Notes under the pieces: model-generated
What the model saw: only the letters and a program-made list of their open reading frames with translations
Databases searched by the model: none
Told to the model about the DNA's origin: nothing
Translations under genes and position numbers: made by a program
Shown: piece by piece, positions 24,695 through 34,104 of the stretch
How the letters are laid out: every line of letters starts with the position of its first letter
How positions within the stretch are numbered: position 1 is the stretch's first letter
Assembly: GCA_963718635.1 (NCBI GenBank)
Contig: OY970367.1
Coordinates: 3,844,001 to 3,908,000 of the forward strand
Length of the DNA stretch: 64,000 nt
Direction of reading: 5' to 3'
From: JAIOQJ01 sp963718635
GTDB lineage: Bacteria; Planctomycetota; Planctomycetia; Gemmatales; Gemmataceae

Positions 24695-25261
24695 CTACTT
24701 GGAGATTTTTAACTCGGTCTTCCACCTTTTCAATGCAAAAATGCCTGTATCGGTGATCTTGCTGTCGTAGATTTCAAGACGAGCGAGCTTTGTAATTTTA
24801 GTCAGTTCGGTCATGCCGGCGTCGGTAAGCTTCGTGCAGCCGGAGATGGAAAGGTCGGTGAGATTTTTGAGTCCGGCCAGATGCTTCAGGCCGTCGTCGG
24901 TAATGTCGGCGCCGTCCAGCTGAAGAATCCTCAACTCGCCCATCGTGCCAATGCTTTTCAACCCTTCGTCGGTAATTCCGGATTTAGCATAAGTATTCTT
25001 GCCATCCGACGACTTGGCGATCGGCGTTGATACGCACAATTCCTTCACGCCCTTCAGGACCGAGATCACCTTGAGATCGGCATCGGTTACTTTTTTCTTA
25101 TTCAGGTCGATTTTGGCCACGTTCTGCTTTTTATCGACTTTCGACTTCTTGCCAGCGAGCTTTTCAATCAGACTGATGGCCTCGGCAGGCGTAGCATCCG
25201 CAGCGAGAGCAATCGAGCCGAACAGAGACATGATGACGAGAGCGCCAAATAACGGTCGCAT
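24695..25261 (-). CDS. Small exported leucine-rich-repeat protein
   Basis: A 188-residue exported protein. MRPLFGALVIMSLFGSIALA, followed by ADA, is a signal peptide with a clear cleavage site. A Lys-rich linker (EKLAGKKSKVDKKQNVAKID) leads to five leucine-rich repeats of the ITDDGLKHLAGLKNLTDLSI type. GGAG lies nine bases before the start. Similar repeats occur in the protein at 19133-20257, but the two share no linker sequence, so they are family members and not a recent duplicate. A binding partner is not evident. It converges on folA across the shared hairpin. Confidence 0.85.
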   Translation of the reverse strand: MRPLFGALVIMSLFGSIALAADATPAEAISLIEKLAGKKSKVDKKQNVAKIDLNKKKVTDADLKVISVLKGVKELCVSTPIAKSSDGKNTYAKSGITDEGLKSIGTMGELRILQLDGADITDDGLKHLAGLKNLTDLSISGCTKLTDAGMTELTKITKLARLEIYDSKITDTGIFALKRWKTELKISK

Positions 25262-25351
25262 GGAGACTGACTCCGGATAGTGAAGAACAAGTTGGTCGAG
25301 TCAGCCGAAATCTTATCTGAATTGGCTTTCAGTTGCCACTATTCTTATTAA

Positions 25352-25465
25352 GGTTGCGCCAATGGATTCTGGCGAGCGGCGCGGCGTAAGCCCGCCGTGG
25401 TTCCGAACCCACGGCGGGCTTACGCCGCGCCGCTCGCCAGAATTGCCAGAAAGAGTTGGCGCACC
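25352..25465 (+). repeat. Dispersed nested inverted repeat, copy B
   Basis: Full copy of the element also at 99, 32031 and 60042. Inner arms start at 25365 (GATTCTGGCGAGCGGCGCGG) and end at 25443 around a short loop. Outside them are a second, weaker inverted pair, GGTTGCGCCAA on the left and TTGGCGCACC on the right, plus the asymmetric GCCAGAAAGAG. Confidence 0.9.
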
Positions 25466-25528
25466 CCAAGCCGGACGCGTAAGCGACGGCTGTGGTTTCC
25501 GTCGCTCGCGCTTCCGGCTCGGAGTATC

Positions 25529-28500
25529 TTAGATCGACGTACTGAAACCAGTCAGGCTCCTTCCAAAGTTGCGGTTGAAGTTTGCCTTATCAGTCGACCC
25601 GATCGTTGAGTTGCCGTTCGAATCAAGCGCGGGTAAGAAGTTCGCGGCACCGCTCCAGAGGCCGTATGACAGATTGAACAGAGCCGCATCGGCTACGTTC
25701 ACGGTCTTGTTCCCTTGCAGATCGCCAAAGAGTCGATAGAAGGTATCGACGCGGTCGGCGTTCATCGGCGTTCCGGCCATGGATAAGACCGCGTTGGCAT
25801 GCAAGGTAATGTCGTAGACGCCATCGGCGATTGAATTGCCGACTACGCCGGGACCGCTAAAGCTGACAACCCAAGTGAGTCCGCCATCCGGGCTGGACCA
25901 CTGTAGCCAAGGCGTCGTGCCTGTCTGGCCGTTATGAACGGCTATCGTGAATGCTCCGGCACCCAGTTTCACCGGCTGGGTGAAGGTGTAAACGATGCTG
26001 TCCACCATGGAACGTTGCTGACCGCTCAACGCGCTCAAGTTGCCGTTGACCACCGCTCGGCTCACCGTCGGCGCGACGATGGCTGCCTTCACTGTGCCGG
26101 ACAGGACTACATCGCTGCCGGCCGTGCTGCAAAAGCCGCTGGATTCGTAACTGGCATTGCCAAAGACATATACGCGGAAAGTGACGTGTGCGGCCGTTTG
26201 CAGAGCGCTCACGCCGGCGAGATTGGCAACAACCATGTTGTTCACCAGTGCCAGGGGAGGACCATCGGTGAAGTTGACGCCATCGGTGCTCCATCCGAGG
26301 GCGATATGGTTGAGCGTATCGCTATGGTTCTGGACGAAGAAGTGAAACTGCAGGCTTGATAGAGCCAAGACATTGCCCGTGACTGCGGCTGCCGAGAGTT
26401 GATAGTACTCTCCCATGCTCTTGGCTTCTGCCAGGCTTTGAGCGTGGGTTAGTGCGCCGCCGGCAAAGGCGCCATCGCCCGACCAAGCCCAAGGTTGAGC
26501 CCAGAGCAGCGGGCCACGAGTGAGCGTGCTTGCAACCGTGCCTGTCGCGTTGCTTGAAGATGAATTAGACGCTTGCGAGCCTGGCTGCCCTTGGAAATCC
26601 CAAGAGAGGAGCGTTCCGCTGGCAGCCGGCGTCGCGGGAATGACAGGCGCGACCGGTGTCACGCTCGTTTCCACCGAAGCCGCGCTGGTCAGGCCATTGC
26701 TTGCATAAGCATAGGCCACGACGTAGTAAGCCTGACCATTCGTCAAGCCCGGAATGGCGAGTGAAAGCGTGTTGCCGACATCGACCGTGTTGCTGTAAAT
26801 GCCGTGATTCGTGCCGTAGGAGACTTTGTAACCGATGGCATTGGCGACTGCCTGCCAACTGACGGCGGCCGTTGCATTCCCTGCAACCGCGGTGACACTG
26901 GTCGGTGAGCCGGGCGCCACTCGCGGAGCGACGGGGGTGGCGATCTTCTCGGCGGAAGCAAGGCTCGATAGGCCGTTGGCCGCATAGGCATAGACGGCGA
27001 TGTAGTACGGTTGGCCATTCGTTAGGCCGCTGAGGGTGTAAGTCAATGCCTGCCCGGCGTCAACAACCGTGCTGTAGTTGCCGCTGCTGGTTCCATACGC
27101 AACGCGATAGCCCGTAGCTGTAGGGATGGCGGACCAGCCGATGGAAAGGGCGGCATTTCCCGCAATCGCCGAGGAAATGGCGGGTGCTGCCGGCGCCACC
27201 GGAGGCGCCACGGGTGTGGCCATCGCTTGATTTGAAGCCACGCTGGTCAGGCCGTTGCCGTAAGCGTAGACGACAAAGTAGTAAGGCTGTCCGTTGCTCA
27301 AGCCGGTGAAGTAGTGATTGAGCCCGTTGCCGACATCAACCGGTTGGCCGTAGACCCCGCTGCTGGCGCCATAGGCGACTTTGTAGCCGCTAGCCCCCGC
27401 GACAGTTGACCAATCAACTGCTACTGCCCCATTGCCTGCAGTTACCAACGGTAGACCCGGCGCCGCCGGCGCGACCGGAGGCGCCACGGGTGTAGCAGTT
27501 GCTTGATTCGAAGCCACGCTGGTCAGGCCGTTGCCGTAGGCATAGACGACGAAGAAGTAAGGCTGTCCGTTGCTCAGGCTAGTGACGTTGTAATTGAGTG
27601 CGGTTCCCACATCTAAGGGCTGGCCGTAAACGCCGCTGCTGGAGCCGTACGCGACTTTGTAGCCGCTGGCGCCGACAACAGTTGACCAGTTGAGACCCAC
27701 TGTGCCGTTGCCTGCGGTTGCCGAACTGAGACTCGGTGCCGCCGGCGCTACTGGAGGCGCGACCGGTGTAGCGGTCGCTTGATTCGAAGCCACGCTGGTC
27801 AGGCCATTGCCGTAGGCATAGACGACGAAGAAGTAAGGCTGTCCGTTGCTCAGGCTGGTGACGTTGTAATTGAGTGCGGTTCCTACATCCAGGGGCTGGC
27901 CGTAGATGCCGCTGCTGGAGCCATAGGCAACTTTGTAGCCGCTGGCCCCGACAACAGTTGACCAGTTCAGACCCACTGTGCCGTTGCCTGCGGTTGCCGA
28001 ACTGAGACTTGGCGCTGCCGGCGCCACCGGAGGCGCGACCGGTGTAGCGGTCGCTTGATTCGAAGCCACGCTGGTCAGGCCATTGCCGTAGGCATAGACG
28101 ACGAAGAAGTAAGGCTGCCCATTGCTCAGGCCGGTGACGTTGTAATTAAGCGCAGTCCCCACATCCAAGGGCTGGCCATAAACGCCGCTGCTGGAGCCGT
28201 AAGCGACTTTGTAACCGGCAGCGCCGACGACAGTTGACCAGTTGAGCATCACCGTTGCATTGCCGGCAGCAGTTGAAGTGATTTGTGGCGCGGAAGGAGC
28301 AACCGGGGCAGCTACCACGTTCTGCGTGACTGCGATTTGACTTACCGTGAAGCCGGCGGCTGAGGTGCTGCGCACCTTGACGGAATGCAGCCCACGTGTC
28401 AGCGTGATCGTTCCGGCTAAGTCGCCGCCGCTGCTTCCGGAAGCGACGGTATTGCGATCATCGACAAGGAACGCGAGTTTGCCGCCGTTGCCGGTAGTTG

Positions 28501-29770
28501 TCAGTTTGAAGGTGTAGGAGCCGGTCTGCGGAACAATGATATTCCAATCGAGGTAACCGCCAGCCGTGCCGATCCAGCCGTTGTTCGAACTGGCATTTGC
28601 AATGACTGCCAAAGAAGGGGTCAAGACATTCGGGACGACAACTCCATTGGTCGGATCTGCGGGAAGCTGATTGGCCATCGCATCGACGCCGAGCATGATC
28701 GGGAACTTGCTTACATCAATGAGGCCTTCCTTGGCGTAGTAGTCGTACCAGCTTGGCCATTGAGCGTACGTGCCGAGTACATCCACGGCCGAGCCCGATT
28801 GGGCAAAATAGCGCATGTACGTTTCTTGCGCGGCGGCCGCTCGAGCGTCGCCGTATTTCGCTTGAAGCTGTACCCAGGAGCCGCCGTCGTCGCCGCCCAG
28901 CGACCAGCCGCCTTCGTAGGCGAATTGCTGCAAACCGTAGGCTTTGGCCCAATCGGCTTCCACGTTCAGCGTGTTTTGCAGATTTGAACCAACTGGCTGG
29001 CCGGTCGCTTCGCCGCCGCCTGGGATTCCTCCGGCAAAAATTGCATCGACGCTGGTGACGCGCACATCATCCAGGAACACCGTTTGATTCGATCCCTGCG
29101 CGTTCATTCCCTTGATCGTGACAGTGTGCTTGGAGCCGGGTGTGATCGTAAAGCTGGCCGAGTAGTAGTAATCGGAGCTCGTCCACCAGACATTTTGGGC
29201 TGCCCAAGGCTGGTTGCCGTTATAGCCTCCGGGCGTATAGCCGTTGTATTGGCTGGTGGTTTTCGCGGTGATATCCACGCCATCCAGATAAATGCGGAAG
29301 TTCTCGTTGTTGGCCGTGCTCGATCCGTTTGGCGTGCGGTTGACGGCTTTGAAGGAAAGGCCATAAACGTTCGAAGTCTGCGTGGTCGGGAAAGTCACAT
29401 CGACGGACATCGATCCGCCATCGGTGATGTATGCCATTTGGCTGCCGTTGGCGGCAGGCGGCACATCGGCGCGCTCGCCCCGCTGCGAGCAATTCCCGCC
29501 GTGCCCGTAAAGATCCAAGGGAGTCCTGCGGGATCTTGCTTGTAGCCGGCCGTTCCGAGCGTCTGCGCTTCGAAATCGCTGTCGGGCAGCAAGTTCGTCA
29601 GGCCTTCGCTGTTGACGGCGCTGTAGTAGCTGGCGCCGCCGCCGCCCCAAAGGTAATGACTGACGGGCTGGGGATTGGCGACATGGTTCTGCCCGTCCGC
29701 GTTGTTGAAGTAGTCGTCGGCAAAAGTAAGGGCGTAGCTGGCGGTGTTGTTCTGGTTGTCGTACTGCCAT
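25529..29770 (-). CDS. Giant exported protein, part 2 of 2 (glycosidase-like C-part, fibronectin III repeats, dockerin-like end)
   Basis: C-terminal part of a protein of about 1,990 residues whose N-terminal part is at 29395-31524. Meaningful sequence begins at the join near 29480 (ADVPPAANGSQMAYITDGGS); the first 110 residues of the frame are out-of-frame. Next come a carbohydrate-binding-like region (FRIYLDGVDITAK), then WAKAYGLQQFAYEGGWSLGG, whose Glu could be the nucleophile of a clan GH-A-type glycosidase. From about 28300 down to 26600 lie six fibronectin type III repeats of 92 residues (APAAPSLSSATAGNGTVGLN, GYKVAYGSSSGVYGQP, GLTSVASNQATATPVAPP). A beta-rich domain follows, and the end has two EF-hand-like repeats (FGDLQGNKTVNVADAALFN; LDSNGNSTIGSTDKANFN), a dockerin-like type. 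Role: secreted polysaccharide-active or matrix protein. Confidence 0.88.
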   Translation of the reverse strand: MAVRQPEQHRQLRPYFCRRLLQQRGRAEPCRQSPARQSLPLGRRRRQLLQRRQQRRPDELAARQRFRSADARNGRLQARSRRTPLDLYGHGGNCSQRGERADVPPAANGSQMAYITDGGSMSVDVTFPTTQTSNVYGLSFKAVNRTPNGSSTANNENFRIYLDGVDITAKTTSQYNGYTPGGYNGNQPWAAQNVWWTSSDYYYSASFTITPGSKHTVTIKGMNAQGSNQTVFLDDVRVTSVDAIFAGGIPGGGEATGQPVGSNLQNTLNVEADWAKAYGLQQFAYEGGWSLGGDDGGSWVQLQAKYGDARAAAAQETYMRYFAQSGSAVDVLGTYAQWPSWYDYYAKEGLIDVSKFPIMLGVDAMANQLPADPTNGVVVPNVLTPSLAVIANASSNNGWIGTAGGYLDWNIIVPQTGSYTFKLTTTGNGGKLAFLVDDRNTVASGSSGGDLAGTITLTRGLHSVKVRSTSAAGFTVSQIAVTQNVVAAPVAPSAPQITSTAAGNATVMLNWSTVVGAAGYKVAYGSSSGVYGQPLDVGTALNYNVTGLSNGQPYFFVVYAYGNGLTSVASNQATATPVAPPVAPAAPSLSSATAGNGTVGLNWSTVVGASGYKVAYGSSSGIYGQPLDVGTALNYNVTSLSNGQPYFFVVYAYGNGLTSVASNQATATPVAPPVAPAAPSLSSATAGNGTVGLNWSTVVGASGYKVAYGSSSGVYGQPLDVGTALNYNVTSLSNGQPYFFVVYAYGNGLTSVASNQATATPVAPPVAPAAPGLPLVTAGNGAVAVDWSTVAGASGYKVAYGASSGVYGQPVDVGNGLNHYFTGLSNGQPYYFVVYAYGNGLTSVASNQAMATPVAPPVAPAAPAISSAIAGNAALSIGWSAIPTATGYRVAYGTSSGNYSTVVDAGQALTYTLSGLTNGQPYYIAVYAYAANGLSSLASAEKIATPVAPRVAPGSPTSVTAVAGNATAAVSWQAVANAIGYKVSYGTNHGIYSNTVDVGNTLSLAIPGLTNGQAYYVVAYAYASNGLTSAASVETSVTPVAPVIPATPAASGTLLSWDFQGQPGSQASNSSSSNATGTVASTLTRGPLLWAQPWAWSGDGAFAGGALTHAQSLAEAKSMGEYYQLSAAAVTGNVLALSSLQFHFFVQNHSDTLNHIALGWSTDGVNFTDGPPLALVNNMVVANLAGVSALQTAAHVTFRVYVFGNASYESSGFCSTAGSDVVLSGTVKAAIVAPTVSRAVVNGNLSALSGQQRSMVDSIVYTFTQPVKLGAGAFTIAVHNGQTGTTPWLQWSSPDGGLTWVVSFSGPGVVGNSIADGVYDITLHANAVLSMAGTPMNADRVDTFYRLFGDLQGNKTVNVADAALFNLSYGLWSGAANFLPALDSNGNSTIGSTDKANFNRNFGRSLTGFSTSI
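27203..28310 (-). repeat. Tandem 276-base fibronectin III repeats
   Basis: Four consecutive units of 276 bases (92 codons) within the exported protein. The three units between about 27480 and 28310 are nearly identical in DNA, differing at scattered third positions; the fourth and the two further C-terminal units (to about 26600) are progressively diverged. The exact period and the homogeneity of the central units point to recent unequal crossing over, and copy number may vary between strains or be mis-assembled. Confidence 0.9.
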
Positions 29771-31524
29771 TCGTAGAGCGGCCGGATCTGGTTCATCATC
29801 GCCGCGTCGCCCCAGACAGAGCGGAAGATGTCGCTCGCCTCGAACATGCGCAGGATCGCTTCGCGGGATCGCCAGATGTAGAGATTCTGATAATTGCCGC
29901 TCCAGTCTTTAGCCAGCGAAAGATTATCGAAGTTGATCTTCTTGAAGTCGGCGTTGTTCGCGTTCGCGTTGGCCGTCACCAGGGAATTCAGATTGCCGTA
30001 GTCCGTGGCAAAGATGCTCGCATAATTCCAGAGCTCGTTCTCAAGCTCCAGATAGACATGCAGGTTCGGGTTCAGCCCCGGATGGACCGGGTTTGCCTGG
30101 GCGCTGGTGTAGGGGTTGCCATTCTGGTCGCTGCCGTACTTGATAAGTAGCGCTAGATTGTAAATGTAGCTCGTGGTGTCCGACGGGCTGTTGCCGGTCG
30201 CCAGCGTGGGGATGCTAATCAGCAGATCGCGGCCCGTCTCGTTGGCCAGCATGATCTTGTATTCCCACGACGCTCCGTCCGAGGAAGCTTGGCCGTTGCC
30301 CATTTGCGGAGCCGTCGTGTTGCCGTTCGCCTGATTGAAAAAGCTGGGCAGAGTTCGGTCGCTCCAATTGACTTGTTGACTGGCGACATATTGGAACCGC
30401 ATCAGTGAGAACTGGGAAAGCGACTTTTCCAGCTGCGTGTCAAAGGTGGTGCCTGGCGCGTAGCTTGTGGTGGCACCGGGTGCGATCGGGCGCATCATCT
30501 GCAGATTCGTGATGCCGCCGGGGCCATTCGCCGTGCCATCGCGATGCGAATTGGTGAAGTAGATGAACGAGGCGTTTATCCCACTATCAACCGTCGTGAA
30601 GGAACCACTGGTTGTGTTCGTTGCCGCGTTGTAGCTGTACGTGAGTGAATTTTGGTTCACATTCCCGTAGAGGGAGACGGTCGCTTTCCCGTTGAAGCTA
30701 AAGGCGATGTTGCCGAGCATCAACGGATCGATGCCTAGGCCCTGGTTCAGGGATTCTTGGAACACATAGCCGCCATCGCCCGTCGGCCAACCGTTGGCGT
30801 CCATGCCGGGTACGGTGGAACTGCCGGATGGGGCGATCCAGGTGTTGCGCGCGCCTTTGACAATATCCGCAAAGCCCGACGCCAGATCGGGGTTGTTGAT
30901 GCCGGTCTGCGTGAGTGTATCAATTGTCTCTAAGGGTGTACTTGGGCTGGACCACGCGAGTTTGGCCACGGCCGCATTGTTGTTTTGATAATACTCCATT
31001 TTGATGTCGTAAGTGACACCAGCGGTCATGGCGAACGAGCCGGTGTCGACCGTGCTCGAATGAGCCGTCCAGTTGTCGATGACCGTCGTCCAAGTCGAGG
31101 ACCCGGTGGGCTTGACGAAGAGCCGCACACCATCATCGGAAGTCGTTTGGAAGTTGTAAGTCTCGCTGAAGGCCGGCACGATTTGCCCCGTCCAGCGGAC
31201 GGAGAAATTGTTGTGGCCGATGGCGTTGAAGCCGGTGGAGGTCGATCCTCCGGGCGCCATGGTCGTGCCCCAGTCGAAATCGACGCGCACGTCGGATCGT
31301 TCGAAGCTTGCCGCCCCGGCGAGAGTCGTGTTGTTGAAGTAGTCGCCGATAATGCCAGCGTTCGTGAAGCCGCCGCCTACTGAGGGGCACTCCCGTGCTT
31401 CGAGAACCTCGACATAAAGGCGACGCCGCAAATTCGGCGCGGGTGATTTCTTTGCTTTTCGCTTCCGTGCCTTCTTTGGTTTCTCCGTGACCGTCTGACC
31501 CAACCACGATTGCATGACTGACAT
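29395..31524 (-). CDS. Giant exported protein, part 1 of 2 (planctomycete anchor, PA14 domain, glycosidase-like N-part)
   Basis: N-terminal part of the exported protein. A very basic leader (KPKKARKRKAKKSPAP) is followed by the extracellular signature YVEVLEARECPSVGGG near residue 45. A PA14 domain covers roughly residues 55-205 (GDYFNNTTLAGAASFERSDV, FSVRWTGQIVPAFSETYNF, YDIKMEYYQNN); PA14 domains bind glycans. The following 450 residues contain HVYLELENELWNYA, where the Glu of ENE-LW sits like the acid/base of clan GH-A glycosidases. The frame stays correct down to about 29482 (IFTGTAGIARSG); after a CCCC run at 29478-29481 (plus strand) the sequence moves to the frame of part 2. One missing base in this homopolymer would restore one continuous gene. 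The ATG at 31524 is the first in frame. Confidence 0.86.
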   Translation of the reverse strand: MSVMQSWLGQTVTEKPKKARKRKAKKSPAPNLRRRLYVEVLEARECPSVGGGFTNAGIIGDYFNNTTLAGAASFERSDVRVDFDWGTTMAPGGSTSTGFNAIGHNNFSVRWTGQIVPAFSETYNFQTTSDDGVRLFVKPTGSSTWTTVIDNWTAHSSTVDTGSFAMTAGVTYDIKMEYYQNNNAAVAKLAWSSPSTPLETIDTLTQTGINNPDLASGFADIVKGARNTWIAPSGSSTVPGMDANGWPTGDGGYVFQESLNQGLGIDPLMLGNIAFSFNGKATVSLYGNVNQNSLTYSYNAATNTTSGSFTTVDSGINASFIYFTNSHRDGTANGPGGITNLQMMRPIAPGATTSYAPGTTFDTQLEKSLSQFSLMRFQYVASQQVNWSDRTLPSFFNQANGNTTAPQMGNGQASSDGASWEYKIMLANETGRDLLISIPTLATGNSPSDTTSYIYNLALLIKYGSDQNGNPYTSAQANPVHPGLNPNLHVYLELENELWNYASIFATDYGNLNSLVTANANANNADFKKINFDNLSLAKDWSGNYQNLYIWRSREAILRMFEASDIFRSVWGDAAMMNQIRPLYEWQYDNQNNTASYALTFADDYFNNADGQNHVANPQPVSHYLWGGGGASYYSAVNSEGLTNLLPDSDFEAQTLGTAGYKQDPAGLPWIFTGTAGIARSGASAPMCRLPPTAAKWHTSPMADRCPSM

Positions 31525-32030
31525 AGCGCAGCGCTCCCGGTGTCGCGAACCAGAACGGCTCGCCGACTAGGTGCCCGACCGCCAAATCGCTTGCCGTCTC
31601 GGCGCAACGGCAGCCGGTGGCACTGCCTGCACGCGAAGCGCGATTGCTCGCGCAACGGCAGCGCTCAGTTGGGAGAATGATGGGTAATAGACAACGGCAG
31701 CCGTCCGCGATCTGGCCGGCGGATGAAAGACTGCGAGTCATCAATTGACGGGGGAGTCGAGCGTCGAGGGGACATCAGATGGGGTGCCGGCAGCGCGAGT
31801 ATCATCGAGCAAAACGTGGGGGCACATTTTACTCTTTCAAATACCCGTGTCGCAGGCCGAGGGATGTCTTTTCCTCAGCGCCAAGACGTAATTACCTTAG
31901 AGTGCCAAATGAGGCTTCGCAAATAATTTAGTTAAGATGGATGTGAGTTTGCGTTGGAGCTAATCAAACGATTTCGGCTGGGAAACGAAAAGTGAGGGAG
32001 AAGCATAGACGGGCGACGGCGGTTCGATGA
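31525..32030. other. Spacer upstream of the giant exported protein gene
   Basis: About 500 bases without a supportable gene. It contains the 5' region of the exported-protein gene (minus strand). CGCAACGGCAGC recurs at about 31605 and 31655 and CAACGGCAGCCG at about 31693, as loosely repeated phrases. No clear promoter could be assigned. Confidence 0.5.
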
Positions 32031-32143
32031 GGTACGCCAACCGATTCTGGCGAGCGGCGCGGCGTAAGCCCGCCGTGATTTCGAACCCACGGCGGGCTTA
32101 CGCCGCGCCGCTCGCCAGAATTGCTAGAAAGAGTCGGCGCACC
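32031..32143 (+). repeat. Dispersed nested inverted repeat, copy C
   Basis: Same element and orientation as the copy at 25352: outer GGTACGCCAA, inner arms 32043 to 32121, then GCTAGAAAGAGTCGGCGCACC-type tail. It lies just past the 3' end of greA. Confidence 0.9.
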
Positions 32144-32157
32144 AGTTGGAAAGTCAA

Positions 32158-32637
32158 TCAATGGCAAATGATGTCGAGGATCTTGAAACGCATTTTGCCG
32201 CGGGGGGCGTCGATCTCGGCAATTTCTCCCTTTTTCTTGCCGATCAGCCCTTTGGCGATCGGACTGCTCGATAGGATCTTGTTTTCGTCCGGGTTGTCCT
32301 CGCCATCGCTGACGATCTGAAAGGTTTCTTCTTCGTCAAAGTCGAGATCCTTAACGCGAACGGTGGCGCCCAGCACGACTACATCTCGCGGCAGCTTGCT
32401 GATATCGACAATCTCAGCGCACGATAGTTTATCGCTGAGCATATTGACGCGAGCCTGCAGCATCCCCTGGTCTTCGCGTGCGGCATGGTACTCGGCGTTT
32501 TCGCTCAAATCCCCCATCTCCCGGGCGGTGGCGACGCGCTTGGTGATTTCGATCATCTCGATATCGCGCATCTGCGTGAGTTCCGCTCGCAGTTTCTCGT
32601 AACCTTCCCTGGTCATCGGAATTCGTTCCTGTGTCAT
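32158..32637 (-). CDS. greA: Transcription elongation factor GreA
   Basis: Rescues backtracked RNA polymerase by stimulating its intrinsic RNA cleavage. The N-terminal coiled coil starts IPMTREGYEKLRAELTQMRD and has the tip segment REMGDLSENAEYHAAREDQG, whose acidic residues enter the polymerase secondary channel (Asp and Glu of GDLSENAEY). The C-terminal domain shows VVLGATVRVKDLD, ETFQIVSDGEDN and SSPIAKGLIGKKKGEIAEI. The start at 32637 gives 159 residues, the normal length, with GAGAGG eight bases upstream; GTG at 32646 and ATG at 32643 are too close to that site. It stands alone, close to the M42 peptidase gene. Confidence 0.96.
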   Translation of the reverse strand: MTQERIPMTREGYEKLRAELTQMRDIEMIEITKRVATAREMGDLSENAEYHAAREDQGMLQARVNMLSDKLSCAEIVDISKLPRDVVVLGATVRVKDLDFDEEETFQIVSDGEDNPDENKILSSSPIAKGLIGKKKGEIAEIDAPRGKMRFKILDIICH

Positions 32638-32727
32638 CTTCATCACCTCTCAGAATAACCAACAATCGAGGCATTCCGGCCGCGGGCGAAATTGTTTTCG
32701 CGCGACCGACCCGCAATCAATCGACTC

Positions 32728-33798
32728 TTAAGGAATCCAGTTCGTCTCGGCTGACACTGACGCGCAGAACTCGGCCAGCAGTTTCGCGGCGTTGTTTAAG
32801 TCATCCAAATGGACGACCTCCACCGGGCTATGCATATAGCGGTTCGGTATACCGATCAAACCGGTTGCTACGCCCGCCCGGCAAATTTGTATCGTGTTGG
32901 CGTCGGTGCCAGTCGCTCTTGCGATCCCGCGCACCTGCACGGGAATCGAGAGACGTTCGGCAGCCGCTTCCAACTCTTCCAACACGCGCGGGCTGATATT
33001 CGGCCCACGAAACAAAACCGGGCCCGCGCCCAATTTCACGTCGCCCAGCTGTTTCTTTTCGTTACATGGCGTATCCGATGAATGGCAAACATCGACGGCA
33101 ATGCCGACTTCCGGGTTGATTCCGTAGGCACTCGTAATGGCGCCACGCAGACCGATCTCTTCTTGAACAGTGGATACCGAGTAAACGGCGGAACGGCGGG
33201 TGCGAGTCTTCAAAAGCCTTAAAGCTTCCATCACCACCCAAAGGCCGACTTTGTCATCCATTGCCGGAGACGCGGCCAGCCCATTGCGAAGCGGCCGATA
33301 GCCGAGGTTTGCCGTTACCGGATCGCCATGCTTTACGACCGATGCGGCGTCTTCCAAATCCTTCGCGCCGATGTCGATCCAGACATCGGTAAACAGCGGG
33401 ACTTTATTGCGTTCTTCCTGGGTCAGCAAATGAGGCGCCTTGCGCGAGACGACGCCTTGTACTGGTCCGCTCTTGGTCCAGACTGTCAGATATTGGCCAA
33501 GCAGGATCTGCATGTCCCAACCGCCGATCGGCTGGACGAAAAGAAATCCTTCGGCATCGATATGCTGCACCATCAGGCCGATTTGATCGCAGTGCCCGGC
33601 GAGCATGATCTTCAGCGGCGCCTGCGAAGGCTGCGTCGGCAGTAGTGATGCAATCACATTGCCGTGCCGATCGGTAACGACCTCATCGGCATAAGGCGCG
33701 GCCCAGGCCCGCACGACATCCTGAATGGGTTTTTCGTAACCCGAAGGGCTTGGCGTTTCGAGCAACTCTTTCAGGAATTCGTGCGATCGCTCTTCCAT
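32728..33798 (-). CDS. M42 family metallopeptidase (aminopeptidase)
   Basis: A two-zinc aminopeptidase of the M42 group (glutamyl aminopeptidase, formerly endoglucanase M-like), acting on peptides in the cytoplasm. Motifs: LLETPSPSGYEKP at the start; MLAGHCDQIGLMV, whose His and Asp bind metal; ASPAMDDKVGLWV with the bridging Asp; STVQEEIGLRGA with the catalytic and metal Glu pair; AVDVCHSSDTP; and RYMHSPVEVVHLDD with the last metal His. The start at 33798 (MEERSHEF) gives 356 residues, typical for the family. The frame remains open about 300 bases upstream, but that stretch contains a dispersed GC-rich repeat and is not coding. No partner gene indicates a specific substrate. Confidence 0.93.
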   Translation of the reverse strand: MEERSHEFLKELLETPSPSGYEKPIQDVVRAWAAPYADEVVTDRHGNVIASLLPTQPSQAPLKIMLAGHCDQIGLMVQHIDAEGFLFVQPIGGWDMQILLGQYLTVWTKSGPVQGVVSRKAPHLLTQEERNKVPLFTDVWIDIGAKDLEDAASVVKHGDPVTANLGYRPLRNGLAASPAMDDKVGLWVVMEALRLLKTRTRRSAVYSVSTVQEEIGLRGAITSAYGINPEVGIAVDVCHSSDTPCNEKKQLGDVKLGAGPVLFRGPNISPRVLEELEAAAERLSIPVQVRGIARATGTDANTIQICRAGVATGLIGIPNRYMHSPVEVVHLDDLNNAAKLLAEFCASVSAETNWIP

Positions 33799-34012
33799 CC
33801 GCTCTTTTCCGTTGGCGAGGTATTCAATGCGGAACCGCGACGCGGCAGCGGCCAAGGGCTTCGTAGCCTTTAACCGCTGCCGCGTCGCGGCTCGCGTAAT
33901 CGGTTCAGTTAGGAATAGTATCCGCTTCCGAGCGCCCGCTGGCAAGAGCAAGGTTGATAGTCTTTCCCCTGCAGGGTGCGCCAGTTGATCCTGGCAAAGT
34001 GGCAATTCGCCT

Positions 34013-34045
34013 TCCCACCCTCCCCCTGCAAAGCCAGGGGAGGGT
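34013..34045. repeat. CCCTCCCCCTGCAAAGCCAGGGG repeat, single copy
   Basis: A hairpin with CCCTCCCC and GGGGAGGG arms around TGCAAAGCCA, in the 300-base spacer between the M42 and MuiA-like genes. The same sequence occurs as an inverted pair at 52478-52609. The rest of this spacer (33799-34104) shows nothing recognisable. Confidence 0.8.
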
Positions 34046-34104
34046 AGCACGGGATCCGAGCTCGCTTCAACTTTTGTCAGTGTGGGTCGGCGCACCCTTC
34101 GCCT

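Noticed and set aside
27203..28310. Regular repeats considered as a CRISPR array
   Set aside because: The 276-base period codes for fibronectin III domains in an open frame; there are no short repeats with unique spacers.
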